DNA from: Variovorax sp. V213
Lineage (GTDB): Bacteria; Pseudomonadota; Gammaproteobacteria; Burkholderiales; Burkholderiaceae_C
Direction of reading: 5' to 3'
Assembly (NCBI RefSeq): GCF_041154455.1
Contig: NZ_AP028664.1
Coordinates: 1,241,001-1,305,000, forward strand
Length of the DNA stretch: 64,000 bases
Notes under the pieces: model-generated
The model's database searches: none
The model's input: the letters and a program-made list of their open reading frames with translations, nothing else
What the model was told of the DNA's origin: nothing
Made by a program: the position numbers and the translations under genes
In this document: positions 15,243 to 23,643 of the stretch, piece after piece
Position numbering within the stretch: position 1 is the stretch's first letter
Layout: the number at the start of each line of letters is the position of its first letter

Positions 15243-18200
15243 TCACCAGCGCACCTTCAGGCCCACGCTGGCGTTGAGCCCGCTCTTCACGCGCGCCCCG
15301 CCGCCCGAGGCCCACAGCTTGCCCGCCTCTCCGTAGAGGCTCATGCCCGGCGTCAGGCGCAGCGTGGCGCCCGCGGCCAGCTCGGTGCTCGTGCCGCCGG
15401 TGCGGGTGGCAATGTCGGTGTATGCCGCCGGACCGATGAAGCGGGTGACGTCGGTACCGCTGCTGCTGCGGTAGAGGTTCAGCCGCGCATAGGGTTGCAG
15501 CGGGCCGGCGCTGCTGGTCATTTCGCCCTTGATGCGGACGCCGGCGCGCACCAGCCAGCCGCTGTGGCTGTCCTGCTGCACCACGGCGCCGATGATGCGG
15601 GCGTCGTCCAGGCTCACGCGCTGGTGCACCAACTGCAGCTGGGGCTCGACGATCCAGTCCGGCGTGATATGGAAGCCCTGGCCGACCTCGATGGAGGCCA
15701 GCAGGCTGTCGCCCTTGCCCGAACCGGCGGAGCCCAGCGCGGTCGATGCGGTGTAGCGGTGGCGGCCGGCCTGCAGCACGCCGTCCAGGTACAGGCCGCT
15801 CTCGTTCTTCCAGGTGGCATACGCACCAAGGTACTGGCTTCGGAGCTCGTTGGAACCGACGGCGTAGTTCGGCAGGCCGCGCGCGAAGCCGTTCACGTCC
15901 ATGTGGCCTTCGAGCTCGCCCACGTAGAGGCCCACGTGCCAATGGGGGTTGGCCCACAGGTCTGCGCCGGCCTGGAAGCCCGTGAGGCGCCCTTCGCTGC
16001 GTGGGCTCACGGTGCCGGCCTGGCCGATGGTGCGGTCCATGCTGATGAGGCGTCCCCAGACCTGCCGGTAGCCCTGGCCGTTTGTTGCGGTGATGGCGCC
16101 GGCCGTATCGTCGCCGACTCGCTGATGCAGGTTGCCCACCATGGCCAGGTTGGCCTGGCGGAACTGCTCCGGCAGCGCGGCATACAACGGCACTTCGACG
16201 CGGTAGGTTGGCACCGTCATACCTCCTGCGGACGATGGCGTGCCGCCGTCATCGCTCAGCGGGTCGCCGTCATTCGGCGGTGGCGCGGGCGGTGCAGGTG
16301 GTGCAGGAGGCGCAGGAGGCGCAGGGGGCGCCGGTGGGGCCGGTGGAGGAGGCGGAGGCGGAGGCGGAGGCGGAGGCGCGACGATGATGCCGGAGCGCAG
16401 GTACCAGTTCTCGCCCGCGCCAGCGGCGTCGGCGGCGTGCAGCCGGTATTCGTAGGCACCGGCGTCGACATGGCCGCCCGCGAGAGTGAAGGCGCTGCGG
16501 GTGGTCTGGGCGGTGGTCGTGGCCCCGTTGATCGCGGTCACCACCTCGATGCCGCTGCCGGTGGTCAGCGCACCCAGGCCGCCCAGGTTGGTGACCTGAA
16601 TGAAGGTCGAGCCGCTGGCAATGGCGGTGCAGCCACTGAGGATCAACCGGTCGCTCAAGCTGCTGCTCGTGCCGAGCGCCGTGCCCAGGCGCAGCGTGCC
16701 GCCGTTGCCCACCCAGGGGCCGTGCACCGTGAGAGTGGCGCCGGGCACGCTGCTCAGCAGCGAGACGGTGCCGCCGTTGGCCATCGATGCGATGGTCTGG
16801 CTGTGGCCGGCCAGGTCGAGCGTGGCGCCCGGGGCGACCGTGTAGTCGCTGGCGCGGCTGAAGGTATTGGCCGCACCGGCACGCAGGGTCCCCTCGGCGA
16901 CGTTGGTGCTGCCTCTGTAGGTGTTGGCTCCGCTGAGGGTCAGGGTGCCCGCGCCGTCTTTCACCAGGCCACCGCGGCCCGAGATCGGGCCCGACCAGCC
17001 CATGCCGTGGCCGTTGGTGTCGATGGTGCCCGTGCCGTCCAGCCGCAAGGCATTGGCCAGGCTCAGGCCATCGGCTCCGGCGATGACGGTGGCGGTGGCC
17101 CCGCTGTCGATGGCAATGGCGCCCGCGAGCGATGAGCCCGCATTCACGGTCAGGCTGCTGCTGCCGCCGGTGAACTTCACGGCCGAAGCGCGCGTGACGC
17201 CGTTGCCGCCCAGGCCGCCGGCAATGGTGCCGTTGTTGGTGATGGCCAGGTTGGCACCCATCACGCCCTCGCCACCGGCGCCGTTGGCTCCGCTTGCGCC
17301 GCCGTTGCTGTTGGCCCCGCCGATGCCGCCGGTTCCACCGGCAATGGTGCCGCCGTTGATGAGCGTTGCGCCGGCCCCGGTGGACCGGAGCCCGATGCCG
17401 CCGTCGCCGCCGCCGCCGGGCGCGCCGGTGCCGCCCGCTCCGCCGCCGCCGGCACCGCCCGCGCCACCGGAGCCCCCAGTGATCTGGCCGGTGTTATTGA
17501 CGGTCACGCTGCTGCCCGCCAGCGTGGCGCCGTGCCCGCCGGCACCGCCGCCGCCGCCCGCGGCGTTGAAGCGGGCCGGCAGCAGCTCGGAGCCGCCGGC
17601 TCCGCCAACTCCGCCCGCGAGGGTGCCGCTGTTGATGAACGTGAGTCCCGGCGTTGTCGCGCGCATGAAGAATCCGCCGCCCCCGCTGCCGCCGCCACCG
17701 CCCTGCGAGTAGGCGTCGCCACCCTTGCCGCCCGCGCCGCCCGTGGAAGTGCCGAAGGCGTGGTAGTCGCCGGCGGGTCCGATCAGCGTGGACCCATAGC
17801 CTCCCGCGCCGCCGCCGCCGGCGGCCCAGAACCCATTGCCGCCCGCGCCTCCGCGGCCTCCCGTGAAGCTCCCGAAGGACGAGGCGGTGCCCGAACTCAT
17901 CGCCAGGCCGTAGTAGCCGCCGCCGCCTCCGCCGCCATATCCGTTCCCGGCGCCGAAGCCGCCGGTATGCGATTCGCCCGCGGCACCGTCGGCTCCCGGC
18001 GAGGCTCCCGCCGCCCCGCCTGCGCCCGCGGTGGCGCCAGCGAAAGAGCCGATGTCGGCGGCGGAACCCGCCGCCACGCCGGCATCGGTCGACGATCCGC
18101 CGTCGCCCCCGTGCGCGCCCAGATAGACATCGTTGAGGGCACCGGCGCCGCCACTGCCGTTGCTGCCGCCGGCCCCGCCGTGCAGTGCGGTGCTGACGGG

Positions 18201-18404
18201 CTGGCCGCCCGCGCCGCCCGCGGCCAGTGCCGCCGAGGCACTCAGGTACAGCACCGCGATCGCAATGGCATGCAAGCTGACCAAAGCGGCCGCGCGCTGG
18301 CCGCTGCCGGTGCTGGCCGAGCGCGCGTGGCCGCGCGAAATTTCGGGTGCAGCCACCCAGGCGCCGCGTGCGGGATTCCAGAGCGTCCGGAAGATTCTGT
18401 TCAT
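15243..18404 (-). CDS. autotransporter with Gly-rich passenger and C-terminal beta-barrel
   Basis: 1053 residues. The start is an extended signal peptide region (MNRIFRTLWNPARGAWV, residues 1-17) followed by a normal signal sequence ending near AALAAGG. The passenger (~65-490) is dominated by GGAGG-type runs; a PATR beta-strand repeat follows (LTLSGANTYRGSTNVAEGTL, ~485-510). A Pro/Ala-rich linker (~675-715) leads to the autotransporter barrel (~735-1053) with QVWGRLISMD and GFQAGADLW and a terminal aromatic residue (KVRW). It should be secreted through the outer membrane by the type V route and may act in adhesion or aggregation. A short Flp-like ORF lies 29 bp upstream on the same strand. 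Confidence 0.88.
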   Translation of the reverse strand: MNRIFRTLWNPARGAWVAAPEISRGHARSASTGSGQRAAALVSLHAIAIAVLYLSASAALAAGGAGGQPVSTALHGGAGGSNGSGGAGALNDVYLGAHGGDGGSSTDAGVAAGSAADIGSFAGATAGAGGAAGASPGADGAAGESHTGGFGAGNGYGGGGGGGYYGLAMSSGTASSFGSFTGGRGGAGGNGFWAAGGGGAGGYGSTLIGPAGDYHAFGTSTGGAGGKGGDAYSQGGGGGSGGGGFFMRATTPGLTFINSGTLAGGVGGAGGSELLPARFNAAGGGGGAGGHGATLAGSSVTVNNTGQITGGSGGAGGAGGGGAGGTGAPGGGGDGGIGLRSTGAGATLINGGTIAGGTGGIGGANSNGGASGANGAGGEGVMGANLAITNNGTIAGGLGGNGVTRASAVKFTGGSSSLTVNAGSSLAGAIAIDSGATATVIAGADGLSLANALRLDGTGTIDTNGHGMGWSGPISGRGGLVKDGAGTLTLSGANTYRGSTNVAEGTLRAGAANTFSRASDYTVAPGATLDLAGHSQTIASMANGGTVSLLSSVPGATLTVHGPWVGNGGTLRLGTALGTSSSLSDRLILSGCTAIASGSTFIQVTNLGGLGALTTGSGIEVVTAINGATTTAQTTRSAFTLAGGHVDAGAYEYRLHAADAAGAGENWYLRSGIIVAPPPPPPPPPPPPAPPAPPAPPAPPAPPAPPAPPPNDGDPLSDDGGTPSSAGGMTVPTYRVEVPLYAALPEQFRQANLAMVGNLHQRVGDDTAGAITATNGQGYRQVWGRLISMDRTIGQAGTVSPRSEGRLTGFQAGADLWANPHWHVGLYVGELEGHMDVNGFARGLPNYAVGSNELRSQYLGAYATWKNESGLYLDGVLQAGRHRYTASTALGSAGSGKGDSLLASIEVGQGFHITPDWIVEPQLQLVHQRVSLDDARIIGAVVQQDSHSGWLVRAGVRIKGEMTSSAGPLQPYARLNLYRSSSGTDVTRFIGPAAYTDIATRTGGTSTELAAGATLRLTPGMSLYGEAGKLWASGGGARVKSGLNASVGLKVRW

Positions 18405-18433
18405 GGTTTCACCTTTGCTGATCTGTTGCGCCT

Positions 18434-18580
18434 TCAGGTGGCACGCCGCGCTGCAAGCAGCAGGAGCAAACACACGACCACCACGAGCGAAGCAAGCAGA
18501 GCGAACTCCATGAACGACATCCCCGCTTCTTCATGCAGCAGGTTCGTTAGATTTCTTGGCTGCAGGTCGAGCGGTTCCAT
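18434..18580 (-). CDS. short Flp-pilin-like membrane peptide (48 aa)
   Basis: A 48-codon ORF, ATG at 18580, TGA at 18434-18436, lying 29 bp before the autotransporter ATG. Residues 17-36 read EEAGMSFMEFALLASLVVVV: an acidic pair, a glycine, then Glu five residues after the glycine and a hydrophobic helix. This is the shape of a prepilin-peptidase site in Flp/type IVb pilins (G^xxxxE[FY]). It is shorter than normal Flp pilins (50-80 residues) and ends in AARRAT. A GGGAGA ribosome site precedes the ATG by 6 bp. It could also be a chance hydrophobic ORF or a small leader gene. Confidence 0.45.
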   Translation of the reverse strand: MEPLDLQPRNLTNLLHEEAGMSFMEFALLASLVVVVCLLLLLAARRAT

Positions 18581-18746
18581 GCGTGTCTCCCAGTGACGGT
18601 GGCCGACCGGCGCCGCTCGGTCCCCGCATTGGGCCCAGGCACTTCGCCGGTGGAGTCACTGTAGAAACTGCGCCGCCCGCGCACATGAGCGGTGCGCCCC
18701 TTCCCGGGCGAGACAAGCGCCCCGCGGCCGCCGCCCACAAGCGTGA

Positions 18747-18783
18747 CAAATCGCCTGCGTCCTACAGGCACGGCGGCGATTTG
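18747..18783. other. 9-bp inverted repeat in the 5' leader of the following small gene
   Basis: CAAATCGCC (18747-18755) and GGCGATTTG (18775-18783) are perfect complements separated by 19 bp. The repeat ends 16 bp before the ATG at 18800, so in mRNA it would form a hairpin next to the GAGGATG ribosome site. It could modulate translation or be an operator. Nothing else is visible in 18581-18799. Confidence 0.4.
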
Positions 18784-18799
18784 CCCCGAGGATGGGGGC

Positions 18800-19144
18800 A
18801 TGAGCAAACTGATCCTTGCGTGCCTTGGCGCGGCCGTGTGGTCGGCCGCCGCCGCTGCAATGGCCGAACCCGTGAAGGTGCCCATCGACAGCGACGAGAA
18901 GGGCACCATCTACGTGGCGCCCAACGTCAACCCCACCGAAACCTCGGCCTACACCAAGGGCGCCACCGTCGGCGTGCAGCGGCCCGACGGCAGCGGCACC
19001 TACATAGGCACCGACACCTCCACGCCCCGGCCCACCTACTCGCTGGGCGCGAGCACGGGCGGCAACGTGTCGCTCACGGGCGGTGTGCTATCGGACGGCA
19101 AGAACAACAACGGCGTGAAGGCCGGTGTGACCATCAAGTACTGA
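18800..19144 (+). CDS. small secreted protein of unknown function
   Basis: 114 residues. A signal peptide (MSKLILACLGAAVWSAAAAAMAEP) should send it to the periplasm. The mature ~92 residues are polar and repetitive, with Thr, Gly and Asn-rich stretches such as GVQRPDGSGTYIGTDTST and GGVLSDGKNNNGVKAGVTIKY, and no cysteine. I do not recognise a family. The ATG was chosen because it begins the signal peptide and follows a GAGGATGGGGGC ribosome site; the frame is open 108 bp further up. It is alone in its orientation here. Confidence 0.7.
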   Translation: MSKLILACLGAAVWSAAAAAMAEPVKVPIDSDEKGTIYVAPNVNPTETSAYTKGATVGVQRPDGSGTYIGTDTSTPRPTYSLGASTGGNVSLTGGVLSDGKNNNGVKAGVTIKY

Positions 19145-19158
19145 GAGAGCCGCGCCGA

Positions 19159-19629
19159 TCAGACGAAGGTGCCGTACACGATGAATCCGTCGTGGCTGGC
19201 AACTTTGTCGTAGAGCCTGCGCCCGGCCGTGTTGGTGACGTGCGTCTGCCAGTACAGGCGGTGCGCGCCCACGCCCTTCACGTGCGCGCACACACCCTCG
19301 ATCAACTGGCGCCCCACGCCCCGTCCCCGCTCCGAAGGCAGCGTGAACAGGTCCTGCAGGTAGCAGTTCGGCTCGATGCGCGTCGTGCTTCGATGAAACA
19401 GGTAGTGCGTCAGGCCCACCAGTTGGCCGTCGCGCTCGGCCACCAGCGCATGCACCGGTTCATAGGCATCGAAGAAGCGCTGCCAGGTGGCCTGCGTGAT
19501 CTCGTCGGGCAGCGCGGTGGGGCCCTCGCGCTTGTAGAAGGCGTTGTAGCCGTCCCACAGCGGCTTCCATGCCGCGTAGTCGTCCCGCGTCGGAGGGCGA
19601 ATCAGGAGAGAAGGAGAAGAGGTCGTCAT
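19159..19629 (-). CDS. GNAT family N-acetyltransferase
   Basis: 156 residues. The acetyl-CoA pyrophosphate loop reads LPSERGRGVGRQLIEGV (Q/RxxGxG/A motif), preceded by the YLQDLFTL strand and followed by YWQTHVTNTAGRRLYDKV, the typical N-x-x-A-x-x-L-Y segment. The N-terminal TRDDYAAWKPLWDGYNAFY is common to diamine- or glutamate-type GNAT proteins annotated only by fold. Cytoplasmic, substrate unknown. It lies 67 bp downstream of the LysR gene on the same strand and may be cotranscribed with it. Confidence 0.82.
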   Translation of the reverse strand: MTTSSPSLLIRPPTRDDYAAWKPLWDGYNAFYKREGPTALPDEITQATWQRFFDAYEPVHALVAERDGQLVGLTHYLFHRSTTRIEPNCYLQDLFTLPSERGRGVGRQLIEGVCAHVKGVGAHRLYWQTHVTNTAGRRLYDKVASHDGFIVYGTFV

Positions 19630-19696
19630 GCGTCGGTTGCGTGCACGTTTGAAAACATGCGATTGCAACACGGCACGGCCTTGCCATGGCCAATCA

Positions 19697-20716
19697 TCAT
19701 GATTGGCGCAGCAGCTTTTCCGTTCGATCTGCCGGTGCTGCCGGTGCGGTGGCTTGCGCGATGTCTGGTGCCCTGGAACGAGTGCACGCAGAGGCTTGCA
19801 CGCGCGGCAGCGGTGGGAACACTGGCGGTTCGCCGGCCGGCCCCATCGACTGCTCCAGAAAGTCGAGCATCGTGCGCATGGCCGCGCTGTTGTGGCGGCG
19901 CTGCGAGTAGGCCGCATACAGCCAGTGGTCGTGCGGCATGTGCTCGCGCAGCACCGGCACCAGCGCACCGCGCTCCAGGTGCGACTGCGCCAGCGGCTCC
20001 GGCACATACGCCACCCCCGCGCCGCGCAGCGCCAGCTCGATGAGCGCGACCGCGTCGTTGGCCTCCATGCGGCTGTGCACCGGCACGTCGACGGCCTTGC
20101 CGTCGGTCTCGAAGGGCAGGTGGGTGGTGGGCTTGGCCGAATAGCTCAGCACGTCGTGGCGTGCCAGGTCTTCGGGCTCCCTGGGAATGCCGCGCCGGGC
20201 CCAGTAGGTGGGGCTTGCGCAGACCACCATGTCGAACGGCACCAGCCGGCGCACGATCAGGTTCATGTCGTCGATGCGCCCGCCCGTCAGGTGAATGTCG
20301 ATGCCTTCCTCGATCAGGTCGATCTCGCTGTTGGTGAACACCAGGCTCACGTAGACGTCGGGATAGAGCTTGATGAACTCGGCGATCACGTCGGAGAGCC
20401 AGCCCGCGATCAGCCCGTGCGGCGCGCTCATGCGCAGGCGTCCGCGCGGATGCGAGGCATGGGCCTGCAGGTCGTTCAGCGTGGCCTCCGCCATGTTCAC
20501 GAGTTCGGCGCTCCGGTCGAGCAGCACCTGGCCGGCATCCGTGAGGCTCAGCGAACGCGTGGAGCGGTTGAGCAGGCGCACCCCGCTGCGCTCTTCCAGT
20601 TCGGCTACGTAGCGGCTGACGGTGGCTTTCGACATGCCGAGCGAGATGGCTGCGCGGGAGAAGCTGCGCCGGAACGCCACTTCGCGGAATGTTTTGATGA
20701 GATCGAGGCCGTCCAT
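19697..20716 (-). CDS. LysR-family transcriptional regulator
   Basis: 339 residues. N-terminal winged helix-turn-helix (residues ~1-62, RSFSRAAISLGMSKATVSRYVAELEERSG, with LLNRSTRSLSLTDAG) followed by a periplasmic-binding-like effector domain (~90-300). The C-terminal 35 residues after PAGEPPVFP are extra and low complexity. Its DNA-binding part resembles the DsdC/CrgA-like group that often regulates a divergent gene. The divergent neighbour is acetate kinase, 89 bp away, so control of ackA is likely but not shown. Confidence 0.88.
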   Translation of the reverse strand: MDGLDLIKTFREVAFRRSFSRAAISLGMSKATVSRYVAELEERSGVRLLNRSTRSLSLTDAGQVLLDRSAELVNMAEATLNDLQAHASHPRGRLRMSAPHGLIAGWLSDVIAEFIKLYPDVYVSLVFTNSEIDLIEEGIDIHLTGGRIDDMNLIVRRLVPFDMVVCASPTYWARRGIPREPEDLARHDVLSYSAKPTTHLPFETDGKAVDVPVHSRMEANDAVALIELALRGAGVAYVPEPLAQSHLERGALVPVLREHMPHDHWLYAAYSQRRHNSAAMRTMLDFLEQSMGPAGEPPVFPPLPRVQASACTRSRAPDIAQATAPAAPADRTEKLLRQS

Positions 20717-20805
20717 GGTGTCTGCATTGTTCCAGTTTCCCGGAACGGACCGCGGCCCTGGGGCTATGAAGGGTTATCGCAAGCCGATGCGGATTAAAGT
20801 AGGCC

Positions 20806-22032
20806 ATGGCCGATTCGCTGCTGCTCACGCTGAACGCCGGGTCGTCGTCGATCAAGGTGGCGCTGTTCGATGCGGACGGCACCGACGACGGCGGCGCGCT
20901 GCCCGCTGCCCGATGGTCGGGCGAGGCCGATGGCCTGAGCGCGGGGCTCGAGGCAAGGCTGCGGGTGCGCGATGCGGAAGGCCGCACGCTGCACGATGCC
21001 GCCCTGGAAGGCGACCAGCGTTCGCACCAAGGGGCGCTTGCCGCGCTGCTCGACTGGCATGCGCGGCAGGGCGGCGGCGGCCGCATCGCCGCGGTCGGGC
21101 ATCGCATCGTGCATGGCGGCGTGAACTTCGTGGAGCCGGTGCGCGCCGATGAAGCGGTGTTGAACGAGCTGACCGCGCTGGAGCCGCTGGCGCCGCTGCA
21201 CCAGCCGCACAACCTCGCGGGCGTGCGCGCCGCGATGCAGGCCTTTGGCAGCGTGCCACAGGTGCTGTGCTTCGACACCGCGTTTCATGCGGTGCAGCCC
21301 GACGTGAACCGCCGCTTTGCGCTGCCGCGCAATCTGCACGACGCGGGCGTGCAGCGCTACGGCTTTCATGGCCTGTCCTACGAATCGATCGTGGCGCAGT
21401 TCGCGCAACTGGCGCCGCAACTCGCGCAGCAACGCGTGATCGTCGCGCATCTTGGCAACGGCGCTTCGATGTGCGCCATGGCGCAGGGCCGGTCGGTCGC
21501 GACGACGATGAGCTTTTCTCCGCTCGACGGCCTTACCATGGGCACGCGCTGCGGGCATCTGGATGCGGCTGTGGTGCTGTACCTGATGCGCTCGCGCGGC
21601 ATGTCGGCCGACGCGGTCGAGAAGCTGTTGTTCCGCGAGTCCGGCCTGCTGGGGCTTTCAGGCGTGTCCAGCGACATGCGCGAGCTCGAAGCCTCCAAGT
21701 TGCCCGCCGCGGCGGAAGCCGTCACGCATTTCGCCGAGCAGGTGGTGCAGCACATGGGCAGCCTTGCCGCGGCGCTGCGTGGTGTCGATGCCATCGTGTT
21801 CACCGGCGGCATTGGCGAGAACGCCGCCTCTCTGCGCGAACGCATTCTCAGGGAGTGCGGCTGGCTTGGTATCGATGTCGATGCGGGCGCCGACGCTGCC
21901 GGTGGCACGAGGCTGACCACGCTGCAAAGCCGTGTCAGCGCATGGGTGTTCAAGACCGACGAAGAGGCGGTGATTGCGCGGCACACGGCGCGCGTGTTGC
22001 GCAATCAGGGTGGGCATCCGGCGCATCGATGA
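20806..22032 (+). CDS. ackA: acetate kinase
   Basis: 408 residues, normal for AckA. It interconverts acetate plus ATP and acetyl phosphate plus ADP. ASKHA motifs are intact: NAGSSSIKVALFD (phosphate 1), FDTAFH with the catalytic aspartate, GFHGLSYESI, VAHLGNGASMCAM (adenosine region), GLTMGTRCGHLD and FTGGIGENAASLRERI with the catalytic glutamate. No phosphotransacetylase or phosphoketolase gene is next to it, which is unusual; the usual pta-ackA or xfp-ackA pairing is missing. It is divergent from a LysR gene and converges on an MFS gene 30 bp downstream. Confidence 0.95.
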   Translation: MADSLLLTLNAGSSSIKVALFDADGTDDGGALPAARWSGEADGLSAGLEARLRVRDAEGRTLHDAALEGDQRSHQGALAALLDWHARQGGGGRIAAVGHRIVHGGVNFVEPVRADEAVLNELTALEPLAPLHQPHNLAGVRAAMQAFGSVPQVLCFDTAFHAVQPDVNRRFALPRNLHDAGVQRYGFHGLSYESIVAQFAQLAPQLAQQRVIVAHLGNGASMCAMAQGRSVATTMSFSPLDGLTMGTRCGHLDAAVVLYLMRSRGMSADAVEKLLFRESGLLGLSGVSSDMRELEASKLPAAAEAVTHFAEQVVQHMGSLAAALRGVDAIVFTGGIGENAASLRERILRECGWLGIDVDAGADAAGGTRLTTLQSRVSAWVFKTDEEAVIARHTARVLRNQGGHPAHR

Positions 22033-22062
22033 GCTGCTCTGAGCGCGCGATCGCGGATTGCT

Positions 22063-23556
22063 TTACGACGTCGGTTCGAGAAGGCCATCCTTCGCAGGCC
22101 CTTCGTGCGGCCGTGTCTTCACCAGCCAGCCCGAAGCGACCAACGCAAGCAGCGCGGCCACCGCGGCGCAGCCGAATACGGATTGCAGCCCGTGGCCCAG
22201 CGCCGCCGTGACAGCATCCGCTGCTCCACGGTGTGCCAAGGCACCCGCCGTGGCCAGCTCTTGCTTGACCAAGTGCGTGAGCAGCGCAGCCAGCAGCGCC
22301 ACACCCGCCGCACCGCCAAGGCTGCGCAGCATGATGGGTGCCGCCGTGGCGATGCCCATGTGCTGCGCAGGCGACACGCGCTGCGCCACCACGGTGACGA
22401 TGGGAAAGAGCAGCCCAAGCCCGAGTCCCAGCGGCAGCAGCCCGGCCGATAGCGCCAGGGGTTCGCCGGGAAGCCAGTGCAGCGCACACACGATCAGGCC
22501 AAAGGACAACAACATCAGTGCACAGGCCGTCCGCGCCATCGAGACGGCGGGCTTTTGTGCGCGCAGCAGCTTGCCGCTGGTCACGGCCGCCACTGTGATG
22601 CCTGCCATCAAGGGCAGCAAGTGCCAGGCAGAACCCGTGGGCGACAGGTGCAGGCCGATCTGCAGATATTGCGGCAGGAACACCACGGCGGCGTAGAGTG
22701 CAACGCCGCTGGCCATCCCGATGAAGCTGACCGCCGCATAGGCCGGGCGGGCGAACAGCGACAGCGGCAGCAATGGGTGTGCGGCGCGATGCTGCCGCCA
22801 GACGAAAGCCAGCGTGAACGCGGCCCCCACAGCCAACAGCAGCCACAGCGAAACGCGCTCGGGCAGATCGAGGTGGCCGTGCTGGGTGGCGAGCAACAAC
22901 AAAACGAGAGCGGCCGTGAGGAGCACTGCGCCGAGCCAGTCGATGCGCGCGCGCTGCCGGCCTTCCGAAGCCGATGCGTGCGCCGGCGTCGGCTTCGATG
23001 GCAGGGTCGATGCCAGCACGCCCCAGGCCAGCGCGGCCGGTGGAACGTTCATCCAGAAAGCCCAATGCCACGACAGGTGCTCCACCAGTGCGCCACCCAA
23101 CAGCGGACCGAACATGGTGGACACACCGTATGCCGCGCCGAGCAGCGCCTGGTAGCGGCCACGCTGGTCGGGTGCGAACAGGTCGGGAACGGTCAGCATG
23201 GTGAGCGTCATCAGGCCGCCGCCACCTGCGCCTTGCAGGGCGCGCGCAAGCACCAGCTGCTGCACATCCTGGCTCGCCCCGCAGGCCAGCGAACCCGCCA
23301 GGAACAAGCCGATGGCCAACAGCAGCATCGGCTTCTTGCCCAGCACATCGGCCAGGCGCCCGTACAACGCAATGACCACCGTGGCTGCCAGCAGATAGGC
23401 CGAGAACACCCACGCGAGCGGCCAGCCCCCGGTGAGCTCGCGTGAAATGACGGGCAGCGCGGTGGACAGGATGGTCTGGTCGAGCGCCGCGAGGATGAGC
23501 GTCAGCACGAGCATGGCGAATGGCAGCAGGGGCGAAGAAGTGCGTAAAGCTTTCAT
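22063..23556 (-). CDS. DHA2-family MFS drug/metabolite exporter (EmrB/QacA-like)
   Basis: 497 residues, about 14 hydrophobic segments, the size of DHA2 exporters. Family motifs are visible: LDQTILSTALPVISREL in helix 1 (motif D1), LADVLGKKPM between helices 2 and 3 (motif A), and a glycine-rich helix 5 (LQGAGGGGLMTLTM, motif C-like). Such transporters expel drugs, detergents or dyes by proton antiport across the inner membrane. The open frame extends far upstream, but MKALRTSS at 23556 is the only start just before helix 1. It is divergent from a LysR gene 87 bp away, the likely regulator. Confidence 0.88.
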   Translation of the reverse strand: MKALRTSSPLLPFAMLVLTLILAALDQTILSTALPVISRELTGGWPLAWVFSAYLLAATVVIALYGRLADVLGKKPMLLLAIGLFLAGSLACGASQDVQQLVLARALQGAGGGGLMTLTMLTVPDLFAPDQRGRYQALLGAAYGVSTMFGPLLGGALVEHLSWHWAFWMNVPPAALAWGVLASTLPSKPTPAHASASEGRQRARIDWLGAVLLTAALVLLLLATQHGHLDLPERVSLWLLLAVGAAFTLAFVWRQHRAAHPLLPLSLFARPAYAAVSFIGMASGVALYAAVVFLPQYLQIGLHLSPTGSAWHLLPLMAGITVAAVTSGKLLRAQKPAVSMARTACALMLLSFGLIVCALHWLPGEPLALSAGLLPLGLGLGLLFPIVTVVAQRVSPAQHMGIATAAPIMLRSLGGAAGVALLAALLTHLVKQELATAGALAHRGAADAVTAALGHGLQSVFGCAAVAALLALVASGWLVKTRPHEGPAKDGLLEPTS

Positions 23557-23643
23557 GGAACCGTTTCGATCATGGCAAGGGGCGCCAGTGTCGGGAGCGG
23601 CAATGATTTTGTACAGTGCAATGTATTGAACATATGATTTCGT

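Noticed and set aside
16262..16380. Short tandem DNA repeats that could suggest a CRISPR or VNTR array
   Set aside because: They encode the Pro/Ala linker of the autotransporter in frame; there are no spacers of equal length.
15495..17135. 546-codon open frame on the plus strand opposite the autotransporter
   Set aside because: Antisense shadow created by GC-rich codons; residues are Gly/Arg/Ala noise.
17150..18000. Many short GC-rich repeats
   Set aside because: They are codon repeats for the GGAGG passenger, not mobile repeats.
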